From: Crocinitomicaceae bacterium
GTDB lineage: Bacteria; Bacteroidota; Bacteroidia; Flavobacteriales_D; Crocinitomicaceae
Reading direction: 5' to 3'
DNA length: 10,467 bases
NCBI GenBank assembly: GCA_024643585.1
Contig: JAHEMP010000062.1
Coordinates: 1-10,467 of the forward strand
This document shows, piece after piece, positions 5,548 to 10,467 of this stretch (position 1 is the first letter of the stretch; every line of letters starts with the position of its first letter). The translations under genes and the position numbers were made by a program. The notes under the pieces are model-generated. The model ran no database searches, was not told where the DNA came from, and was given only the letters and a program-made list of their open reading frames with translations.

Positions 5548-7341
5548 ATGTTGGACATTTTAAATTATTTCCCAAACCTTTTGCAAGCTTTAGAAGAGGA
5601 AGAAAAGGAGGAAAACAACAGATACTCTTTTGAAAGCGGAAGAACCTTAAAGGAGTTGAAAAGGGACGGACTTGCCTTGCATCCAATAAAAATTAATAGA
5701 CGAAGTTTTGGCTTTGCTGACTATCCAGAAGTTTCCTTTCATTATCCTTATCCAATAGAAAACAATCATTTTAGAAGTTCTTGTCCTATTGAAATTTTTT
5801 GTCCCGGAGAGGAGAGTATAAAGGGAATCCTTCTTTATTTAGAAGGTAAAAAAGGTGAAATACGTCTTTTTGCGCCCGATTTTCCAGATTGGTTGGAAGA
5901 TGGGGACACAGGAATAAAATTATCGCCTGACTCGAGAACTATAAACATCATGCGCAAAGCGCTCGAAAAAGAAACGATAGAGAAAGGGAACTCCTTACAA
6001 ACCATAAATACCGTTGAAAGTCTTTCCATTTCAAAGTGGAACAATCCTACATTAAACGAAGGTCAGCAGAACGCGATTTCAGCGTTACTTGAAAACAACG
6101 AATTGGGAATTGTTCATGGTCCACCAGGAACCGGAAAAACGACCACATTAGTTGAAGCCATTTCACAGTGGGTTCAAAAAGGGAAAAAAGTTTTAGTTTC
6201 TGCTCCTAGCAACACGGCTGTTGACCACATAGCAAGTTTATTGCCCAAAGAATATTCGGTTTTGCGAATTGGCAATTCCGTAAAAGTTCGAGAAGATGTC
6301 TTTCCCTTGACTCCAGAAGGGAAATGGCAAAATAGTTCCGATCTGAAAACGCTAAAAAAAATGAAAATTCAAGCGGAACAATTGAGGAAAATGGCACATT
6401 CTTACAAAAGAAGCTTCGGTAAGTCGGAGCGAGAGCAACGTTCTGCTCTTTTTAAGGAAGTGAACAACATTCGTAAGACAATAAAGAACATTCAAAAAGT
6501 AACCGAAGATGCCTGGTTTGAAAAGGCTCAAGTCGTTTTAGGCACGCCAGTCGCGATTGTGGACCAATCCTTTGATTACAATCATTTCGACATTTTAATT
6601 ATCGATGAGGCTGCTCAATGCGTTGAACCCTTGGCTTGGGCTATTTTTCCTTTTGGTCAAAAAATAGTGCTAGCTGGAGATCCATTTCAATTGCCGCCAA
6701 CAATTCTGTCACAAAAAGCATCCGATTTGGGATTAAATATTTCCATATTGGAAAGATGCCTTCAAGCAAATTTTCCTCTTCATTTTCTTCCTTTACAATA
6801 TAGAATGCCTAAAAATATAGCTGATTTTTCCAGTCAATATTTTTACCAAGGTAAATTGGAATCTTTTAAAAAAGAAAATCCCTCTGCCCTACTTTTCTAT
6901 GATACTGCGGGAGCTGGATACGATGAAGAACAAGGCGACCAAGGAATGAGTTTAAAAAATGAAGGCGAAGCAGAGGCGATATTAAAAATTATTGATCAAG
7001 AAAAAATTGAAATAGATAACCTCAGCGTCCTGTCTCCCTATTCAGGTCAAGTGAGCCATCTAAGAGATGTTTTGGACTCAAAAATCCGTATTTCGACTAT
7101 CGATAGTTATCAAGGTCAAGAACAAGACGTTATTATACTTTCTCTCGTTCGAAGCAATGAAGATCAAATTATTGGATTTTTAAAAGATTACAGAAGAATG
7201 AATGTTGCAATGACAAGAGCAAAACAACGCTTAATTGTGGTCGGCGATAGTTCAACTTTTGGTTCAGATAATTTCTATGCTGCCTTCCTCGATTATTGCG
7301 AAAAACATGAGGCATATCGAAGCGTGTGGGAGTTAATTTAA
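5548..7341 (+). CDS. Superfamily 1B DNA/RNA helicase, UPF1 / IGHMBP2-like
   Basis: The 597-residue protein contains every motif of the UPF1-like SF1B helicases in order: Q-like motif LNEGQQNAI (169-177), Walker A GPPGTGKT (191-198), motif Ia VLVSAPSNTAVDHI (215-228), Walker B DEAAQ (353-357), motif III AGDPFQLPP (376-384), QYRMP (417-421), motif V TIDSYQGQEQD (517-527) and motif VI RRMNVAMTRAK (549-559). The stretch between motifs Ia and II (about 265-320) is rich in K, E and Q and fits the helical stalk (1C) insertion. Residues 60-115 match the place of the N-terminal beta-barrel (1B). It should be an ATP-dependent 5'-3' helicase. Bacterial members of the IGHMBP2/Smubp-2 type are widespread but poorly understood; roles in R-loop or RNA handling are inferred from eukaryotic relatives. 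There is no nuclease, R3H or zinc-finger domain. The gene stands alone, so a defence role is not suggested. Confidence 0.93.
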   Translation: MLDILNYFPNLLQALEEEEKEENNRYSFESGRTLKELKRDGLALHPIKINRRSFGFADYPEVSFHYPYPIENNHFRSSCPIEIFCPGEESIKGILLYLEGKKGEIRLFAPDFPDWLEDGDTGIKLSPDSRTINIMRKALEKETIEKGNSLQTINTVESLSISKWNNPTLNEGQQNAISALLENNELGIVHGPPGTGKTTTLVEAISQWVQKGKKVLVSAPSNTAVDHIASLLPKEYSVLRIGNSVKVREDVFPLTPEGKWQNSSDLKTLKKMKIQAEQLRKMAHSYKRSFGKSEREQRSALFKEVNNIRKTIKNIQKVTEDAWFEKAQVVLGTPVAIVDQSFDYNHFDILIIDEAAQCVEPLAWAIFPFGQKIVLAGDPFQLPPTILSQKASDLGLNISILERCLQANFPLHFLPLQYRMPKNIADFSSQYFYQGKLESFKKENPSALLFYDTAGAGYDEEQGDQGMSLKNEGEAEAILKIIDQEKIEIDNLSVLSPYSGQVSHLRDVLDSKIRISTIDSYQGQEQDVIILSLVRSNEDQIIGFLKDYRRMNVAMTRAKQRLIVVGDSSTFGSDNFYAAFLDYCEKHEAYRSVWELI

Positions 7342-7359
7342 ATCTTTATTTAATTGCTG

Positions 7360-7382
7360 ATTGGGAGACAACCAATTCCCAT
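7360..7382 (+). other. Two overlapping, mutually exclusive small hairpins
   Basis: ATTGG (7360-7364) can pair with CCAAT (7372-7376). The overlapping TGGGA (7362-7366) can pair instead with TCCCA (7377-7381). The element lies 19 bases after the helicase stop but lacks a T run, so it may be a weak 3' end structure rather than an intrinsic terminator. Confidence 0.3.
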
Positions 7383-7408
7383 AAATGACGTTACCTACAA
7401 AAGTTGAA

Positions 7409-7444
7409 CAAACAACTCGATTTATGAACAATTACAGTTGTTTG
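7409..7444. repeat. 9-bp perfect inverted repeat upstream of the surface-protein promoter
   Basis: CAAACAACT (7409-7417) and AGTTGTTTG (7436-7444) are exact inverse complements separated by 18 bp. The right arm covers the TTG at 7438-7440 that is the best -33 candidate. This would suit an operator or activator site for the gene starting at 7498. An extra AGTTG at 7402-7406 can also pair with the left arm. Confidence 0.5.
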
Positions 7445-7465
7445 CTTGAAAATTGTATACTTTTG
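7438..7465 (+). promoter_or_regulatory. Promoter of the T9SS surface-protein gene
   Basis: TACTTTTG at 7458-7465 is a perfect TAnnTTTG -7 element, with TTG at 7438-7440 as the -33 element 17 bases upstream. It leaves a leader of about 26 nt to the ATG at 7498. Because it overlaps the alternative TTG start at 7453, it argues that translation begins at 7498. Confidence 0.5.
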
Positions 7466-7497
7466 AAAACCAAAACAATATTACAAATTTGTCTCTT

Positions 7498-10290
7498 ATG
7501 TTGAAAAGCATTTTATCTATACTTCTTGTACTTCCTTCTTTTCTTATTGTTGCTCAAAATCCAGGAAACGTCGGGACTCCTAATCTTACTGCTTGGTTCA
7601 AGCCAGATGCTTTGCCTTTGGGTAATGTAACAGCATGGACTACAACGCTTTCGTCCATCGGAGGTGTAACAGTTACAGATGCAACTGCACCCTATCCTCA
7701 GGCCACAAATACGCCTCTTGGAAACGTTTCGAACTATAACACAACTTTATATTTCAATGCCAATTCAAACGCAAATCTTCAAAGTCTTCAAAATACTGCA
7801 TCGATAAATTTGCTAACGAACAATAGTCCAGGTGCTCAAGGCACATTTTTCTGCGCCTATTATTTTCCATCTGGAAATCCAACAGCAAACAACCACTTCA
7901 TGTTGTATAATAACACGCCTCATGCCATCCAATTCAGAAATTTGGGCGTGACAGGCAGATTAGCTATTGGACTTGCAGCAACCAACAGCACGAACGCAAC
8001 AAGAAACTGGACAGAAAGATACAGCCCAGCTATTATTTCTTATAAAGGAAATCGTTCGACAGCGACAAGTATGAGTGCCTATCAAAATGACTTATTGTTC
8101 AATACAACAACAGCATCTCAATCATCTGGAAGCACCGGTCTGTATTTTGGCACATTTCCGGGCAACGCGACTGCTCCATACAATGGATATCTTCATGAAT
8201 TTATATTTTACAACCGCGACTTAACGGCACTTGAAATGATCAAAGTACATACTTACTTGGCGATAAAATATGGAGCAACTTTGGATAATTTTGGCGGAGG
8301 AGCACAAGGTGACTATGTCGCTACGAATGGGACAACCATTTGGGATGCCAGTTTTTACCCAACGTATCACAAAAACGTTATAGGAATAGGTCGTGATGAT
8401 TCTCAAGCTCTCCTGCAAAAGCAATCCCATGCATTTGACGACAATTACAGACTTTATATCTCAAATTTAGCAGCGACCAATGTTTCGAACACAGGTGCAT
8501 TTATTTCAGATATTTCATACGTTACATGCGGTCAATTGGATGCTGCGGGTTGTGGCACTGTTGCTTCGAATGCAGAAGCTCCTGCCGGGATACAATCCAG
8601 AATAGCGGATGAATGGAAAGTAACAAATACGAACTTCACTCAAAATTTCAATGTGGATTTAAAACTTGACACTTGTCAAAACCCGGGTGCGTTTGTTGGA
8701 AATATAAACTTTGCAAATCTGAAATTATTAGTCGATTCAGACGATGGTAATTTTGTCAATGCCACAGCATTTGATCAAACGAGCGGAATCACTTTTAGCT
8801 ATGCAAATGGATTTATTACAGTTGCTGGAATTTCAAATGCAATTGTTCCATTAAACTCTACTCGCTATTTTACACTTGCTTACAACAGACCTATCGTATA
8901 TTTCACAGGAAATGATAGCATTTGTGAAGGTGACTCGTCTGCCATAACAATAAACATTATTGATGCTACCGGACCTATCAACGTTGATTATTCTGATGGA
9001 AGTTTCACAACGACATTAACGAATGTTGTCAATGGCGATCAAATTTATTTAGGACCAAACGTTACAACAACATATACCGTTTTAGGTTCTGCAAATTTCA
9101 TGGACTGTTGTGGCGCTTCCAATGATTCTGTATTTGTTTTAACAGTCAACCCAACCCCAATTGTGGTAGCTAACGCAAGTTCCTTAACGATCTGTGATGG
9201 CGACTCGAGTCAATTGACAGGTTCAGGAGCTGCAACGTATACCTGGGATAACGGAGTAACCAACGGAGATTTCGTCAATCCATCAACCACAACAATTTAC
9301 ACGGTTACGGGTACATCTGTATTCGGTTGTGTTGATTCTAGTACAGTAACTGTAACTGTAAACCCGACACCTGTTGTAACGGCGAATACAGACAACAATA
9401 ACTTCTGTATAGGAGAAGCGGTAACATTATCTGGAAACGGAGCAACTACCTATATCTGGAACAATGGCGTGATAAACAACGTAGCCTTTACGCCCACTTC
9501 TACGGCTACTTATTTAGTCGCTGGTGCCAATGCCTTCAATTGCGTGGATACTGCATCCATAACCATAACCGTTAATCAATTACCAACAGTTCAAGCCAAC
9601 GCGTCGAGCTTAGGCGTTTGTGTAGGTCAATCTGTAACCGTAACGGGTTCGGGTACTACGTTTTACGTTTGGGACAACGGAGTCGTGGACGGAATTCCTT
9701 TTGTACCTGCTGCGACAGCAACTTACAATGTAGTTGGAACGGATGTTAACGGCTGCGAAAATACGGATAACGTAACTATCGTAGTATTTCCAGTGGACAA
9801 CTTCTACCTTGGTCCTGACACAACTATTTGTCCTCAAGACGGAATTGTATTAACGGCCAACAAAGCTTTTGCAAGTTATTTGTGGAATAACGGTTTCACT
9901 GGACCGCAAATTAATGTAAACGACAACGGCACGTTTATTTTAACCGTGACGGATGATAATGGATGTACATACACCGACAATCAAACCGTTACTTTAGGCG
10001 AAGATTGTTTCCATACCCTATTTATTCCCAACTCTTTTACGCCAAATGGAGATGAGTTTAACCGTTATTTCAGAACAACAGGCGACAACATTGGTCGTTT
10101 CGAAATTAGAATTTACGACAGATGGGGAGAATTAATGTTCGTTTCCTATGACATCAACCAGCATTGGGATGGATCGTTTGGTGGTAAAATTTGTCCTCAA
10201 GGAACGTATACCTATTACGTAATCTATACCACGAATTCTGGAACAGACGAGAAACTAAAACTACACGGTCACGTTAGTCTTTTTAGATAA
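7498..10290 (+). CDS. Large secreted surface protein with Ig/PKD-like repeats and T9SS type B sorting domain
   Basis: The 930-residue protein starts at ATG 7498, where MLKSILSILLVLPSFLIVAQ forms a clean signal peptide; an open TTG at 7453 would spoil it. Residues about 28-260 look like a concanavalin/LamG-like fold ending in HEFIFYNRDLTALEMIKVHTYLAIKYG (233-259, split as HEFIFYNRDLTAL and EMIKVHTYLAIKYG), followed by GTTIWDAS and GIGRDDSQALLQKQS, an arrangement resembling the DUF8202 domain of Bacteroidota adhesins. Five Ig/PKD-like modules follow: an irregular one (465-551), three in an exact 71-residue register (555-766) and a fifth (770-835). Residues 837-930 are the gliding motility-associated CHU_C domain (FIPNSFTPNGD, YDRWGE, WDG, PQGTYTYY, HGHVSLFR). 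That domain sends proteins through T9SS as type B cargo, usually anchored or released by PorU-type processing. Adhesion or glycan binding is inferred. Its stop lies one base from the convergent gene's stop. Confidence 0.93.
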   Translation: MLKSILSILLVLPSFLIVAQNPGNVGTPNLTAWFKPDALPLGNVTAWTTTLSSIGGVTVTDATAPYPQATNTPLGNVSNYNTTLYFNANSNANLQSLQNTASINLLTNNSPGAQGTFFCAYYFPSGNPTANNHFMLYNNTPHAIQFRNLGVTGRLAIGLAATNSTNATRNWTERYSPAIISYKGNRSTATSMSAYQNDLLFNTTTASQSSGSTGLYFGTFPGNATAPYNGYLHEFIFYNRDLTALEMIKVHTYLAIKYGATLDNFGGGAQGDYVATNGTTIWDASFYPTYHKNVIGIGRDDSQALLQKQSHAFDDNYRLYISNLAATNVSNTGAFISDISYVTCGQLDAAGCGTVASNAEAPAGIQSRIADEWKVTNTNFTQNFNVDLKLDTCQNPGAFVGNINFANLKLLVDSDDGNFVNATAFDQTSGITFSYANGFITVAGISNAIVPLNSTRYFTLAYNRPIVYFTGNDSICEGDSSAITINIIDATGPINVDYSDGSFTTTLTNVVNGDQIYLGPNVTTTYTVLGSANFMDCCGASNDSVFVLTVNPTPIVVANASSLTICDGDSSQLTGSGAATYTWDNGVTNGDFVNPSTTTIYTVTGTSVFGCVDSSTVTVTVNPTPVVTANTDNNNFCIGEAVTLSGNGATTYIWNNGVINNVAFTPTSTATYLVAGANAFNCVDTASITITVNQLPTVQANASSLGVCVGQSVTVTGSGTTFYVWDNGVVDGIPFVPAATATYNVVGTDVNGCENTDNVTIVVFPVDNFYLGPDTTICPQDGIVLTANKAFASYLWNNGFTGPQINVNDNGTFILTVTDDNGCTYTDNQTVTLGEDCFHTLFIPNSFTPNGDEFNRYFRTTGDNIGRFEIRIYDRWGELMFVSYDINQHWDGSFGGKICPQGTYTYYVIYTTNSGTDEKLKLHGHVSLFR
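9160..9798 (+). repeat. Three tandem protein repeats (71 residues each) in the surface protein
   Basis: Units begin near 9160, 9373 and 9586, a 213-bp period. Each unit has a first Cys in an I/F/V-C-x-G context, an aromatic W-[DN]-N-G turn, a T-x-Y-x-V strand and a second Cys exactly 45 residues after the first (C566/C611, C637/C682, C708/C753). The following module keeps the 45-residue Cys spacing (C778/C823). The DNA copies have diverged a good deal, so this is an old duplication rather than a fresh one. Confidence 0.8.
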
Positions 10291-10291
10291 C

Positions 10292-10467
10292 TCAATCTAG
10301 AGATAGCATTATTTTTTTGCATCGGTGCTTTCTATAATCCCACGATTGCCATGAATTTTTGTCATGCGTTAATTTGTATGCAATTCTGATGAATCTCTTG
10401 TCCAACGTATTGAAACGATACCGCTGGTATTCTTCGATCTTGTTTAAATCGTTGTTGTTATTCAATT
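10292..10467 (-). CDS. 3' end of an unrecognised minus-strand gene
   Basis: On the minus strand a frame is open from the window edge (first full codon at 10465) to a TGA at 10294-10292, giving 57 residues. The sequence is rich in K, R, N, D and aromatic residues (for example KIEEYQRYRFNTLDKRF and DKNSWQSWDYRKHRCKK) and looks like a real charged, helical C-terminus rather than chance reading. I do not recognise a family. It would converge on the surface-protein gene with a single base between the stop codons, as compact as the other convergent pair in the window. No terminator is visible between them. The evidence is only that this frame is open and has a protein-like composition, while the other two minus-strand frames carry stops. 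Confidence 0.55.
   Translation of the reverse strand, partial: LNNNNDLNKIEEYQRYRFNTLDKRFIRIAYKLTHDKNSWQSWDYRKHRCKKIMLSLD

Noticed and set aside
5548..7341. Helicase as part of a phage-defence system
   Set aside because: Some defence systems use SF1 helicases, but here no nuclease, methylase or other effector is adjacent, and the protein has only the plain UPF1-like architecture.
7453..7497. Upstream TTG start that would add 15 residues to the surface protein
   Set aside because: It would put a polar stretch before the signal peptide and lies in the promoter region, next to the -7 element at 7458-7465. The ATG at 7498 gives a normal signal peptide.
1..10467. A new multi-gene system, CRISPR array, mobile element or RNA gene
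   Set aside because: The genes are separated by their own promoters, terminators and changes of strand and belong to unrelated families. I saw no direct-repeat array, transposase, terminal inverted repeats, tRNA or rRNA sequence.

Overview
The window looks like ordinary chromosome of a Bacteroidota bacterium, most likely a member of the Flavobacteriales; a Crocinitomicaceae/Fluviicola-type organism is a guess from the style of the last gene. The reasons are AT-rich sequence with almost no Shine-Dalgarno sites, several perfect TAnnTTTG promoter -7 elements, and a giant secreted protein ending in a gliding-motility-type (CHU_C) C-terminal domain used by the type IX secretion system (T9SS).

Layout. 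Positions 1-233 hold the 3' end of a RimJ/RimL-like GNAT acetyltransferase. A PhnB-type VOC protein (322-753, +) runs head-on into a VTT/DedA-like membrane protein (750-1364, -), and their stop codons interlock on one TTAA. A promoter region between divergent genes (1365-1554) leads to an exported M28 metallopeptidase of the carboxypeptidase Q type (1555-2913, +), closed by a hairpin-plus-T9 terminator. A DinB-like putative metal-dependent protein (2996-3532, +) follows. Next is an alpha-oxoamine synthase (3655-4929, +) with a strong Bacteroidota promoter, probably making a sphingoid base or a capnine-type sulfonolipid precursor. A bidirectional terminator (4945-4979) separates it from a convergent single-pass membrane protein of unknown function (4991-5440, -). 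A UPF1/IGHMBP2-like superfamily 1B helicase (5548-7341, +) comes next, then a 156-bp spacer with inverted repeats and a promoter. The last complete gene is a 930-residue surface protein (7498-10290, +) with a lectin-like N-terminal region, Ig/PKD-like repeats in a 71-residue register and a T9SS type B sorting domain. The right edge holds the 3' end of an unrecognised minus-strand gene (10292-10467).

The genes do not form one pathway. Most are separate transcription units with their own promoter or terminator. The only loose theme is the cell envelope: the peptidase, the membrane proteins, the lipid-type synthase and the T9SS cargo. I see no mobile element, CRISPR array, RNA gene or defence system, and no convincing new multi-gene system. 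The parts most worth a second look are the inverted repeat over the surface-protein promoter, the uncertain substrate of the alpha-oxoamine synthase, the 149-residue orphan membrane family and the palindromic repeat used as a terminator.
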